From assembly GCF_000980885.2 (NCBI RefSeq), contig NZ_LBDA02000033.1, forward strand, positions 62,001 to 126,000: DNA of 64,000 nucleotides. The letters run 5' to 3'. A program made the position numbers and the translations under genes. The DNA comes from Streptomyces malaysiense (GTDB lineage: Bacteria > Actinomycetota > Actinomycetes > Streptomycetales > Streptomycetaceae). The notes under the pieces were generated by a model that saw nothing but the letters and a program-made list of their open reading frames with translations, did not search any database and had not been told where the DNA came from. Positions 44,935 to 53,167 of the stretch are shown here, piece after piece. Numbering within the stretch: the first letter of the stretch is position 1; every line of letters begins with the position of its first letter.

Positions 44935-46554
44935 TCAGATGTGCCCCACGCCCGCCCCGGCCTCCGCGTTCCCGCCCCGCTTGGCGAGCAGGGCGACGAG
45001 GACCGCGACCACGGCGACACCCGCGGCGACGAGGCACGCGAGGCTCATGCCGGAGATGAACGTGTCGTGCGCCACGGTCGTGATCTTGGCGGCGATCTCG
45101 GCCGGTATTCCCTTCCGCACCGGCGCCACACCGGCCTGCACGGCCTCCGACGCCTGGTCCAGCTGGGCCGGCTTCAGCGGCGGCAACCCCGCGCGCGCCC
45201 AGTTGCCCGGCAGCGCGCTGTCGACCTTGGAGGCCATCACCGCGCCCAGCACCGCCGTACCGAGGCTGCCGCCGATCTGCATGGCGGCCTGCTGGAGACC
45301 GCCGGCCACACCGGACAGCTCCAGCGGCGCGTTGCCGACGATGACCTCGGTCGCGCCGACCATCACCGGCGCGAGGCCGAGACCGAGGAGGGCGAACCAG
45401 ACGGACATCACACCGCTGCCCGTACCAGCCTTGAGCGTGGACATGCCGTACATGGCGATCGCGGTCGCGGCCATGCCGCCGGCCAGCGGGACGCGCGGGC
45501 CGAGTTTGGTGATCGCGGCGCCGGCCAGCGGCGAGGCGACGATCATCATGCCCGTGAGCGGCAGCAGGTGCAGGCCCGCGTCGACCGGGGACATCCCGTG
45601 CACGTTCTGGAGGTAGAAGGTCACGAAGAACAGGCCGCCCATGAAGGCGATGGCCATCAGGATCATCAGGACCACGCCGGCCGACAGCGGCACGGAGCGG
45701 AACAGGCCGAGCGGGACGAGCGGTTCGGCGACCTTGGTCTCCCAGAACGCGAAGAACGCGAAGAGCAGGACCGAGGCGGCGACGAAGCCCCAGGTCCGGC
45801 CGTCGCCCCAGCCCCAGCTCGGCGCCTTGATGAGGGCCCAGACGAGGCAGAACATCGCGCCGGACAGCAGGACGATGCCGAGCACGTCGAAGGAGCGCGG
45901 CGCGTTCCGCGCGCGGTGGTCGAGCAGGATCAGCAGGCCGAGGACCAGGGCGACCACGCCGACCGGCACATTGATGAAGAACACCGACTGCCAGTTGACG
46001 TGCTGCACGAGCACGCCGCCGAGGATCGGGCCGCCCGCGGTGGACGCGCCGATCACCATGCCCCAGATGCCGATGGCCATGTTGAGCTTCTCGGCCGGGA
46101 ACGTGGCCCGCAGCAGGCCGAGCGCGGCCGGCATCAGCAGCGCGCCGAACAGGCCCTGGAAGACGCGGAAGGTGACCACGGCGGCGATGCTGTCGGACAG
46201 CCCGATCGCGCCGGAGGCGGCGGCGAAGCCGGTCACACCGATGAGGAAGGTCTGCCGGTGCCCGAAGCGGTCACCGAGCTTGCCCGCGGTGATCAGGGTG
46301 ACCGCGAGGGCGAGGAAGTAGGCGTTGGTGATCCACTGCACATCGGCGAAGGTCGCGTGCAGATGGTCGCGGATGGCCGGGTTGGCGATGGCCACGATGG
46401 TGCCGTCCAGGGCCACCATCATGACCCCTACGGCGACGGTGATCAGGGTGAGCCACGGGTGGCCGCGCATCCCCGTGGCCGGCGCTTGCTCCGCCGGGGC
46501 CGACGGGGCTCCGTCACCCGGCCCCGTCGTGTCGATGGTGGTCTGACCAGTCAT
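44935..46554 (-). CDS. DHA2 (EmrB/QacA) MFS exporter
   Basis: 539 residues, 14 membrane helices. Signatures: MVALDGTIVAIANPAIRDHL in helix 1, LGDRFGHRQTFLIG loop, RVFQGLFGALLMPAALGLL and the helix-5 motif GGPILGGVLVQHVNW. Exports toxic compounds by proton antiport; substrate unknown. It is divergent from a TetR gene (46677), the usual drug-sensing pair. The ATG at 46554 directly follows a promoter, so the mRNA is probably leaderless. Unlike the exporter at 11687 it has no soluble C-terminal domain. Confidence 0.92.
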   Translation of the reverse strand: MTGQTTIDTTGPGDGAPSAPAEQAPATGMRGHPWLTLITVAVGVMMVALDGTIVAIANPAIRDHLHATFADVQWITNAYFLALAVTLITAGKLGDRFGHRQTFLIGVTGFAAASGAIGLSDSIAAVVTFRVFQGLFGALLMPAALGLLRATFPAEKLNMAIGIWGMVIGASTAGGPILGGVLVQHVNWQSVFFINVPVGVVALVLGLLILLDHRARNAPRSFDVLGIVLLSGAMFCLVWALIKAPSWGWGDGRTWGFVAASVLLFAFFAFWETKVAEPLVPLGLFRSVPLSAGVVLMILMAIAFMGGLFFVTFYLQNVHGMSPVDAGLHLLPLTGMMIVASPLAGAAITKLGPRVPLAGGMAATAIAMYGMSTLKAGTGSGVMSVWFALLGLGLAPVMVGATEVIVGNAPLELSGVAGGLQQAAMQIGGSLGTAVLGAVMASKVDSALPGNWARAGLPPLKPAQLDQASEAVQAGVAPVRKGIPAEIAAKITTVAHDTFISGMSLACLVAAGVAVVAVLVALLAKRGGNAEAGAGVGHI

Positions 46555-46561
46555 GTGTTCG

Positions 46562-46618
46562 AGATTAGTGACAGCCACTGACAGTTGACAAACAATTTCA
46601 CAAGTCGGTGACTGACAG
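46562..46618. promoter_or_regulatory. Exporter/TetR promoter region with TGACAG repeats
   Basis: On the minus strand TTGTCA (46591-46586), 18-bp spacer and TAATCT (46567-46562) form a good vegetative promoter, with the start at the exporter ATG. Three copies of A(G/C)TGACAG (46567, 46577, 46611) overlap it and are candidate TetR operator parts. Confidence 0.6.
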
Positions 46619-46676
46619 GGCACACTGGTACATGGCTGAGCTGGTCGAACGTTCGGAAAGGGGCCGTCGAGGGGCC

Positions 46677-47303
46677 ATGGAGACGCTGCGCGAGCGCAAG
46701 AAGCGGCGTACCCGGGAGTCGCTGCTGCGGGCCGCTCTCGAACTGTTCACCACCCAGGGGTACGAGCGCACGACGGTGGACGAGATCGCCGCGGCCTGCG
46801 AGGTCTCGCAGCGCACCTTCTTCCGTTACTTCGCGGGCAAGGAGGACGCCGCCTTCGCGGTCCAGGAGATGACGGAGGCGCTCTTCCTGTCCGCCCTGCG
46901 CGCCCGGCCGCCGCACGAGGCACCCATGGAGGCGCTGCGGCAGGCCGTCCTCCAGGACTGGGAGTCGATCCGGGAGACCGTCGAGTCGGCCGTCCCGATG
47001 GAGCTGTACCTGCGCATGTACCGGACGATCGAGTCGACGCCCGCGCTGCTCGCCGCCCATCTGCGCCGCTCGACCGCCGTCGAGGAGACCCTCGCGCGGC
47101 TGCTGGCCGAGCGGGAGGGCGTGGACGTGGACACGGACCCCCGGCCGAGGCTCGCGGTGGCGGTGTTCGGCGGGGTGATTCGGGTCACGGAACGGCAGTG
47201 GTGTCTGGGCCGGGACTTCAGCCTGGAGGCCGTAAGATCACTCACCGCCTCGTACCTCGATCAGGTGAGTTCGGCCCTCCAGGGGAACTGGCGCACGAAC
47301 TGA
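46677..47303 (+). CDS. TetR-family transcriptional regulator
   Basis: 208 residues from the chosen start. The N-terminal HTH is LRERKKRRTRESLLRAALEL followed by YERTTVDEIAAACEVSQRTFFRYF. The C-terminal ligand-binding half is helical with AVAVFGGVIRVTERQW. It probably represses the divergent exporter. I choose ATG 46677 (GAGGGG upstream); ATG 46632 would add 15 residues and is possible. Confidence 0.88.
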   Translation: METLRERKKRRTRESLLRAALELFTTQGYERTTVDEIAAACEVSQRTFFRYFAGKEDAAFAVQEMTEALFLSALRARPPHEAPMEALRQAVLQDWESIRETVESAVPMELYLRMYRTIESTPALLAAHLRRSTAVEETLARLLAEREGVDVDTDPRPRLAVAVFGGVIRVTERQWCLGRDFSLEAVRSLTASYLDQVSSALQGNWRTN

Positions 47304-47486
47304 GGCCGTTGGCGCGGCGCGGAAAGACCGGCGGAAGCGTGTCCGGCGGACCGCCGGCGCGGTGTCCGGAGGATCGGCCGCGACCGGTTCGAAAGATCGT
47401 TCACAGTGTGTTCGATCTTCACCGAAACGTGATCCCGGTCACTGGGTTACCGCGAGACCGTCTCGTTCTCCTAGTGTGTCCTCCCA

Positions 47487-48707
47487 GTGACTTCCTTCGA
47501 CACCTCCTCCCCGCAACTCAACGTCTGGCGCGCGATGCTGGCGCTGGCCGTCGTGTTCGTGATGCTCGCCACCACCGGTTGGACCGCCCTGCGCACCCAC
47601 CGGGAGTCCGGTGAACTCCAGGCGTCCCTCGACAAGTGGACGCACGGCAGCCTGCACGGACGGCGGCTGCCGGACCCGCAGGCCGGGCCGGCGCGGCTCA
47701 CCCGCTTCTTCGCCTCGCTCTCGGCGCAGGACCGCTCCCGCCTCGTCCACCGCTATCCGCTCGCGGTGGGCAACATGAACGGCGCGCCGGTCTCCCTGCG
47801 CTACCGGGCCAACCACATCGCCCTGGAGCAGCAGCGCGCGGTCGAGCGCGGCCGCCTGCACGACCGCCGGCTCAGCGCGACCGGCCAGCAGGACGCGGGC
47901 CGTCGTATGCACCGCTACGAGTCGCTGCTGGCCCCCGGCCGCCAGATCCTCTCCTTCGACCCGGCGGGCACCGGCCGGATCTCCGAGGTGTTCGGGAACC
48001 TGACGAAGGCGCGGCGGATCTCGGTCGTCGTCCCCGGCGTCGACACCGACCTGCTCACCTTCCAGAAGACCAACCGCCCCTACACCGCCCCGGTCGGCAT
48101 GGCCAAGGCGCTCTACGCGGCGGAGCACGAGGCCGATCCCGGGACGCGTACGGCCGTGATCGCCTGGGCCGACTACACCGCACCCGACGGCCTCGGCGTG
48201 GACGCGGCCACCGGGGCGCGCGCGGCGGAGGGCTCCCTGCGGCTGAACGCGCTGCTGCGGGCCCTGCCCGGCCGGGCCCCGGTGTCGATGTTCTGCCACA
48301 GCTACGGCTCGGTGCTGTGCGGGATCGCCGCGCACGACATGCCGGGGCGGGTCGCCGACATAGCGGTGGCCGCCAGCCCCGGGATGCGGGTCTCCAAGGC
48401 CGCCGACCTGGACACCGGCGCCCGGGTGTGGGCCATGCGGGACGCCACCGACTGGATCCGGGACGTTCCGTACCTGGAGGTGGGCGGGCTCGGGCACGGC
48501 GCCGATCCGGTCGCCGCGGACTTCGGTGCGCGAGTGCTGTCCGCGCGGGACGCGCACGGCCATGCCGGGTACTTCACACCGGGCACGGACAGCCTGCGCA
48601 ACCTCGCCGACATCGGCACCGGCGCGTACGACTCGGTGACGTGCGCCGGTGGAAGTGACGCGTGCCGGGCCGGTCTGCCCGCTATGACGACGGCCCAACG
48701 CGCGTAG
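47487..48707 (+). CDS. DUF1023 alpha/beta hydrolase, membrane-anchored
   Basis: 406 residues. One membrane helix (about 16-33) anchors an extracytoplasmic domain. The catalytic serine lies in FCHSYGSVLCG (a GxSxG variant with Cys first), with RVWAMRDATDWI and DAHGHAGYF holding the likely Asp and His, the DUF1023 arrangement. The substrate is unknown. GTG start; a -10-like TAGTGT lies 9 nt upstream. The upstream region has two inverted repeats (see findings). Confidence 0.82.
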   Translation: MTSFDTSSPQLNVWRAMLALAVVFVMLATTGWTALRTHRESGELQASLDKWTHGSLHGRRLPDPQAGPARLTRFFASLSAQDRSRLVHRYPLAVGNMNGAPVSLRYRANHIALEQQRAVERGRLHDRRLSATGQQDAGRRMHRYESLLAPGRQILSFDPAGTGRISEVFGNLTKARRISVVVPGVDTDLLTFQKTNRPYTAPVGMAKALYAAEHEADPGTRTAVIAWADYTAPDGLGVDAATGARAAEGSLRLNALLRALPGRAPVSMFCHSYGSVLCGIAAHDMPGRVADIAVAASPGMRVSKAADLDTGARVWAMRDATDWIRDVPYLEVGGLGHGADPVAADFGARVLSARDAHGHAGYFTPGTDSLRNLADIGTGAYDSVTCAGGSDACRAGLPAMTTAQRA

Positions 48708-48773
48708 AAACAGCAGGAAGTGCGGTCCGCGAAGGTGGCGACGGAGAAGGACGTGCCGCATACGATGAGCCGC

Positions 48774-49613
48774 ATGGGTGACGTACTGGCGGGTTTTCAT
48801 GCCGTCTGGGAGTTCGAGTCCGACTCCGTGCTCATCCGCTACGAACGGGGGATTCGAACACCGAAGTTGTTCCAGGCGCTCGGAGAGCGGCGGATCCCGC
48901 TGTCCGCGCTGGAAGAGGTCACGCTCGCTCCGGGCCGGCGAGGCACCCTCGTCCTGCGCCTGGTGCCCCGCGCGGGCGCGGATCCGCTCATGGAGGCGGC
49001 GGACGGGCAGCTCAAGGAGGGTTCCGACCCCTACCGGCTGGTCCTGCCGGCCGAGCGGGAGAGCCAGGCGGCGTCCTGCACGCGGGAGCTGGCGGCACTG
49101 CTGACGGAGTCGGGGCCCGCGGACCGTTACCTGGTGGCCGCGCCCGCGGGGCCGCTCCAGTTCAAGGCGTACGACGGCAAGGCGGCCTTCGACGGGACGT
49201 CCGTGCAGTTCCGGTGGTCCTGGACCGGCGCGTCCACGGCCAAGTGGAAGGCCGGCGACCAGAGTTACCAGGTCGCCGACCTCAGCGGGGTGGAGTGGCG
49301 CTCGCCGGAGGCCCTGGAGGGCTTCCTGCGGCTGCGCGCCCCGGGCGCGGCGCCGGTCCCGGAACCCGACCAGGACCCGGCGGCGGTGGTGTTCGGTCTC
49401 GGCTACGGCCCCGTGCACGAGTCGCTGCCGTTCGCCGCGGCGGTGCTCGCGGCCGTGCGCGCGCGTCGGCCGGTGCCCGCGGTGTCGCAGTGCCGCCGCG
49501 ACCCCGCGGACATCGCCGAGCGGATCAGGCACCTCGGGGAGCTGCACCAGGCCGGGCTGGTGACCGACGAGGAGTTCGCCGGCAAGAAGGCGGAACTGCT
49601 CGCGGAGCTCTGA
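48774..49613 (+). CDS. DUF4429 protein with C-terminal SHOCT motif
   Basis: 279 residues. The N-terminal part (HAVWEFESDSVLIRYERG ... IPLSALEEVTLAPG) and a similar second copy (AYDGKAAFDGTSVQFRW ... YQVADLSGVEW) are the paired PH-like DUF4429 halves. The last ~30 residues (IRHLGELHQAGLVTDEEFAGKKAELL) are a SHOCT oligomerisation motif. Cytosolic, function unknown. Start uncertain among ATG 48765, ATG 48774 and GTG 48720. Confidence 0.83.
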   Translation: MGDVLAGFHAVWEFESDSVLIRYERGIRTPKLFQALGERRIPLSALEEVTLAPGRRGTLVLRLVPRAGADPLMEAADGQLKEGSDPYRLVLPAERESQAASCTRELAALLTESGPADRYLVAAPAGPLQFKAYDGKAAFDGTSVQFRWSWTGASTAKWKAGDQSYQVADLSGVEWRSPEALEGFLRLRAPGAAPVPEPDQDPAAVVFGLGYGPVHESLPFAAAVLAAVRARRPVPAVSQCRRDPADIAERIRHLGELHQAGLVTDEEFAGKKAELLAEL

Positions 49614-49631
49614 TCACCCCCTGCCGGCCGA

Positions 49632-50648
49632 TCACTCCCTGCCGGCCGACGTGAACGTCATGTCCGCGTAGCGCTCGCCCGCCACCTTGCCCGCGATCGG
49701 CTCCAGCTGCGACAGCTCGTCCTCGGTCAGGGTGATCCGGGCGGCGACCGTGTTCTCCTCCACCCGGCTCGCCTTGCGGGTGCCCGGGATCGGGATCACG
49801 GGGAGGGAGTCGACGCTCGCGCGCTGCTGGACCCAGGCCAGGGCGATCTGGGCGGCGGTCGCGTCGTGGGCGGCGGCGATGGTGTGCAGGGGCGCGAGCA
49901 GGGCCGCGTTGGCGGCGGCGTTGTCACCGGTGAAGCGGGGCTGCTGACGGCGGAAGTCGTCGGCGGTGAGGTCCTTGTCCGCGTTGGCGAACGCGCCCGT
50001 GAGGAAGCCCCGGCCGAGCGGCGAGTACGGCACCAGGGCGACGCCCAGCTCCCGGGCGGCGGGCACGACATGCGCCTCGATGTCCCGGCTGAACAGGGAC
50101 CACTCCGACTGCACGGCCGCGATCGGGTGCACGGCGTGCGCGGCGCGCAGCTCCTCGGCGGTGACCTCGCTGAGGCCGAGGTGCTTGACCTTGCCCTCGC
50201 GCACCAGCTCCGCCATCGTGCCGACGCTCTCCTCGATGGGCACGTTCACATCGCGGCGGTGCATGTAGTAGAGGTCGATCACGTCCACGCCGAGCCGCTT
50301 CAGGCTGCCCTCGACGGCCTCGCGGATGTACGGCGAGTCGTTGCGGATGATCCGCTTGGTCGGGTCGTCCTTCGGGATGGACAGGGCGAACTTGGTGGCG
50401 ATCACCACCTCGTCGCGGTGGGCCCGGAAGAACGGGGCGAGGAAGCGCTCGTTCTCCCCCGCGCCGTACGCGTCGGCGGTGTCGTAGAGGGTCACGCCCA
50501 GCTCCAGCGCCCGGTCCAGGGCGGCGCGCGCCTGCTCGGCGTCGGTGGGGCCGTAGCCGAAACTCATGCCCATGCAGCCGAGTCCCTGCACACCGACCTC
50601 GGGCCCCTGCGCTCCCAGGCGGGCCGTCGGAATCCTGGTCTCGGTCAT
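49632..50648 (-). CDS. Aldo/keto reductase
   Basis: 338 residues, NADPH-dependent AKR of the YajO/PhdB-like group. Catalytic tetrad positions: Asp/Tyr in LYDTADAYGAGENE, Lys in VIATKFALS, His in YYMHRRDV. The C-terminal ALAWVQQRASVDSLPVIPIPGTRK binds the cofactor phosphate. Its ATG overlaps the TGA of the MerR gene (ATGA), so the two are translationally coupled and MerR probably controls both genes. Likely a carbonyl-detoxifying enzyme. Confidence 0.92.
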   Translation of the reverse strand: MTETRIPTARLGAQGPEVGVQGLGCMGMSFGYGPTDAEQARAALDRALELGVTLYDTADAYGAGENERFLAPFFRAHRDEVVIATKFALSIPKDDPTKRIIRNDSPYIREAVEGSLKRLGVDVIDLYYMHRRDVNVPIEESVGTMAELVREGKVKHLGLSEVTAEELRAAHAVHPIAAVQSEWSLFSRDIEAHVVPAARELGVALVPYSPLGRGFLTGAFANADKDLTADDFRRQQPRFTGDNAAANAALLAPLHTIAAAHDATAAQIALAWVQQRASVDSLPVIPIPGTRKASRVEENTVAARITLTEDELSQLEPIAGKVAGERYADMTFTSAGRE

Positions 50649-51109
50649 CGTGTGTTCCCCTCGGTAGCGTAAAAATCGATCTTGCGGTCGAGCACGGCGA
50701 GCGTGTCCCGCAGCTCCGCGATCCGGCCGAGCACGTCACGGCGGGTCTGCTCCAGCAGTTCCTGCCGCTCCCGGTAGCTTCCGGCGCCCTCGCGCACCAG
50801 CTCCGCGTACCTCACCATGTCGGCCACCGGCATGCCGGTCAGCCGCAGCTTGGTCACCAGGTCCAGCCAGTCCAGGTCTCGGTTGGTGTACCGGCGCTGA
50901 CCCGTGTGCGAGCGGTCGACATGCGGCATCAGGCCGATCCGCTCGTACCAGCGCAGCGTGTGCGCGGTCAGGCCGGTGCAGGCGACGACCTCGCTGATCG
51001 TGTAGTGGTCCTGGCCGTCCGGGCGCGGGTGGTGCGGGGGCCGGGCGGAGCAGATGTCGGCGGGGTGTGAGTCCTCATGGGTCGCAGGCGTGGTCTGCAT
51101 CACCGTCAT
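50645..51109 (-). CDS. MerR-family regulator
   Basis: 154 residues. HTH and wing are YTISEVVACTGLTAHTLRWYERIGL and SHTGQRRYTNRDLDWLDLV; the long dimerisation helix follows (REGAGSYRERQELLEQTRRD). The C-terminus lacks the metal-binding cysteines of MerR/CueR types, so the effector is probably organic. It lies in an operon with the aldo/keto reductase. ATG 51109 sits 6 nt after a -10 element; a MerR-type operator is in its own promoter, so it is autoregulated. Confidence 0.9.
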   Translation of the reverse strand: MTVMQTTPATHEDSHPADICSARPPHHPRPDGQDHYTISEVVACTGLTAHTLRWYERIGLMPHVDRSHTGQRRYTNRDLDWLDLVTKLRLTGMPVADMVRYAELVREGAGSYRERQELLEQTRRDVLGRIAELRDTLAVLDRKIDFYATEGNTR

Positions 51110-51146
51110 GCCTCAACGCTATGGCCTTGGAGTGCACTCCAAGCAA
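51110..51146 (-). promoter_or_regulatory. MerR-type promoter with 19-bp spacer and CTTGGAGT palindrome
   Basis: Minus strand: -35 TTGCTT (51146-51141), 19-bp spacer, -10 TAGCGT (51121-51116), then 6 nt to the ATG. The spacer carries most of a perfect 18-bp palindrome CTTGGAGTGCACTCCAAG (51126-51143). A 19-bp spacer straddled by the operator is the hallmark of MerR activation by DNA twisting. Confidence 0.85.
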
Positions 51147-51484
51147 GCCGGTCCGGTAAGAAATCCGCGGGACCGGGCGCCGGGCGGCCGGACGGCGTCG
51201 GGCGCACGAGTCTCGCACGCCGGGCCGCGCCCGGGGCCGCCGCCGAAGTGCCGCGCCCGCGCCAGGTCGTGATCGGTTCGCCGGGGAGGCCGAGCCGGCC
51301 GCGCCGGCGGCGGGCGCGGCGGGCCACCGGCTCGCCGCCCGGCTCGGTCCGCGCGGCCCGGTCGGCCGCGCCCTCGGCGTGGCGACCGGCCCGGACGTCC
51401 GGCCGCTGTACGAGTCGCCGGGCCTCACCCGGGATCCGGACCCGTCGACGCGGCGCGTGCCGTGAGCCGCATAGGCTCGGCGGC
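51147..51484. other. Intergenic region with a coding-like fragment and a repeat copy
   Basis: No intact gene. Frame 1 from about 51270 to TGA 51463-51465 reads protein-like (RFAGEAEP, GHRLAARLGPRGPVGRALGV, DVRPLYESPGLTRD) but has no start. The left copy of the 41-bp repeat (51311-51351) lies inside it. A -10-like TAGGCT (51472-51477) precedes the hydrolase ATG by 7 nt. Confidence 0.45.
51311..51351. repeat. 41-bp direct repeat, left copy
   Basis: 39 of 41 bases match 52335-52375, in the same orientation, 1024 bp away. Core shared sequence: GGGCCACCGGCTCGCC then CCCGGCTCGGTCC. The pair brackets the serine hydrolase gene. Confidence 0.85.
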
Positions 51485-52312
51485 ATGTCGTTGAACAGCC
51501 TGGCGTCGATCGAGAACTGGCCCGTGCCCACCGCGGCCGCGGGTGTCGTACGAGCCGACGGGACCGTCCTCGGGACGCACGGACCCCTCACCCACCGCTT
51601 CCCCCTCGCCTCGGTCACCAAGCCGCTGGCCGCGTACGCGGCGCTGGTGGCGTACGAGGAGGGGGCGGTCGAGCTGGACGAGCCGGCCGGGCCGCCCGGG
51701 GCGACGGTGCGGCACCTGCTGGCGCACACCTCCGGTCTCGCCTTCGACGAGCACCGGGTGATGGCGCCGCCCGGGGAGCGGCGGCTGTACTCCAACGCCG
51801 GGTTCGAGCAGCTCGGCGACCACATCACCGAGGCGACCGGCATCCCGTTCGCGGAGTACGCGCGGCAGGCGGTGCTGGAGCCGCTGGGCATGACGTCCAC
51901 CTCGCTCGCGGGCTCGCCGGCGAAGGACGGCGTCTCGACGGTGGCGGACCTGCTGCTGTTCGCGGCGGAGGCGCAGGCGCCCCGGCTGCTGGACCCCCGC
52001 ACGGTCGCGGAGGCGATGACGGTCCAGTTCCCGGGCACCAAGGGCGTGTTGCCGGGCTACGGCCACCAGAACCCCAACGACTGGGGCCTCGGCTTCGAGA
52101 TCCGCGACGGCAAGTCCCCGCACTGGACCGGCGGTTCCTCCTCCCCCCGCACCTTCGGCCACTTCGGCCAGGCCGGCACCTTCCTGTGGGTCGACCCGGA
52201 CGCGGGCCTCGCCTGCACCGCCCTGGCCGACCGTGCCTTCGGCCCCTGGGCCGTCGAGGCCTGGCCGGCCTTCACCGACGCGGTGCTGGGCGAGGCGCGC
52301 GGCATGCGCTGA
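51485..52312 (+). CDS. Serine hydrolase, class C beta-lactamase/DD-peptidase fold
   Basis: 275 residues. The catalytic set is complete: SxxK as SVTK (in FPLASVTKPLAAY), Tyr-x-Asn as YSN (RRLYSNAGFEQLGDH) and the third motif HFGQAG. There is no signal peptide, so it is cytosolic and more likely an esterase or peptidase than a secreted beta-lactamase. Probably leaderless. It is bracketed by 41-bp direct repeats, which suggests that the gene was acquired or duplicated as a unit. Confidence 0.88.
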   Translation: MSLNSLASIENWPVPTAAAGVVRADGTVLGTHGPLTHRFPLASVTKPLAAYAALVAYEEGAVELDEPAGPPGATVRHLLAHTSGLAFDEHRVMAPPGERRLYSNAGFEQLGDHITEATGIPFAEYARQAVLEPLGMTSTSLAGSPAKDGVSTVADLLLFAAEAQAPRLLDPRTVAEAMTVQFPGTKGVLPGYGHQNPNDWGLGFEIRDGKSPHWTGGSSSPRTFGHFGQAGTFLWVDPDAGLACTALADRAFGPWAVEAWPAFTDAVLGEARGMR

Positions 52313-52334
52313 CCAGCGGTCCGGCGACCGCCCC

Positions 52335-52375
52335 CGGGCACGGCGGGCCACCGGCTCGCCACCCGGCTCGGTCCG
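52335..52375. repeat. 41-bp direct repeat, right copy
   Basis: Matches 51311-51351 with two substitutions. It begins 22 bp after the serine hydrolase stop and reads GHRLATRLGP in the frame corresponding to GHRLAARLGP of the left copy. Confidence 0.85.
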
Positions 52376-52417
52376 GGCGCGGCGCGGCCCCCGGGAACGA
52401 CGGCGCGCGGCGCGCCG

Positions 52418-53074
52418 TCAGCCGGACATCTCCCACACCAGCAGCTCGGCCGGGGACCCCGCCACCACCCGCAGGCCCTGTGCCCCGGTGATCCGGGCCG
52501 CGTCCCCCCGGCCCAGCTCCGCGCCGTCCAGCCGCACCGCGCCGCGCACGACATGGACGTACAGGTACGCCGCGTCCGGCAGCGCGGTCCGCTCCCCCGT
52601 GCCGAGCCGGCGCACATGCAGCATCGCGCCGGCGGCCGGGACGGCGTAGGGCGTGGCGTCGGCGATGCCCGGGACGATGCCGTACGACGGCTCGCCGCCC
52701 GCCTCCAGCGGGGCCAGCCACATCTGGAGGAAGACCAAGGGGGCCCCGCCGTCGTTGCGTTCGACGTGCCGCACGCCCGTCGCCGCGCTCAGATGCTGGA
52801 CGTCCCCCGCGCGCACGGTCCGCTCGTGGCCCGCGGAGTCGCGGTGGGTCAGCTCGCCCTCGATCACCCAGGTGACGATCTCGGTATGGCTGTGCGGGTG
52901 TTCGGCGAACCCGGCGCCGGGCGCGAGCCGTTCCTCGTTGCAGGCGATCAGCGGGCCGAAACGCAGGTTGCCGGGGTCGTAGTGCGGGCCGAAGGAGAAG
53001 GCGTGGCGGGTCTCGATCCCGGCCGCCGGGTCCCCGCCCGGGTAGCGCTCGGCGGCGCGCCGTACGTCGATCAC
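52418..53074 (-). CDS. Pirin-family protein (YhhW-like quercetinase)
   Basis: 218 residues, bicupin. The metal-binding first cupin motif is HPHSHTEIVTWVIEGELTHRDS with three His and a Glu; VQHLSAATGVRHVERN provides the second part. The C-terminal cupin (VVRGAVRLDGAELGRGDAAR) lacks metal ligands, as is usual. Members are iron-dependent dioxygenases or redox sensors. GTG start at 53074 with GGTGGGG upstream; the very long frame beyond is antisense of fasR. Confidence 0.88.
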   Translation of the reverse strand: MIDVRRAAERYPGGDPAAGIETRHAFSFGPHYDPGNLRFGPLIACNEERLAPGAGFAEHPHSHTEIVTWVIEGELTHRDSAGHERTVRAGDVQHLSAATGVRHVERNDGGAPLVFLQMWLAPLEAGGEPSYGIVPGIADATPYAVPAAGAMLHVRRLGTGERTALPDAAYLYVHVVRGAVRLDGAELGRGDAARITGAQGLRVVAGSPAELLVWEMSG

Positions 53075-53111
53075 GACCCCACCGTAGTCCCGCCCCCGGT
53101 GCGCGCGGGCC

Positions 53112-53128
53112 CCGGGTCGCCGACCCGG
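53112..53128. promoter_or_regulatory. Inverted repeat upstream of fasR
   Basis: CCGGGTCG-C-CGACCCGG, 8-bp perfect arms, between the divergent pirin and fasR genes, 40 bp before fasR. It could be an operator or a short hairpin; no regulator can be assigned. Confidence 0.35.
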
Positions 53129-53167
53129 CGACGCATGTTCCCGTCCGGATAAGGCACTCTTGTCCCC

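Noticed and set aside
51126..51143. Intrinsic terminator
   Set aside because: The palindrome lies exactly in a 19-bp promoter spacer of a MerR gene, so operator is the better reading.
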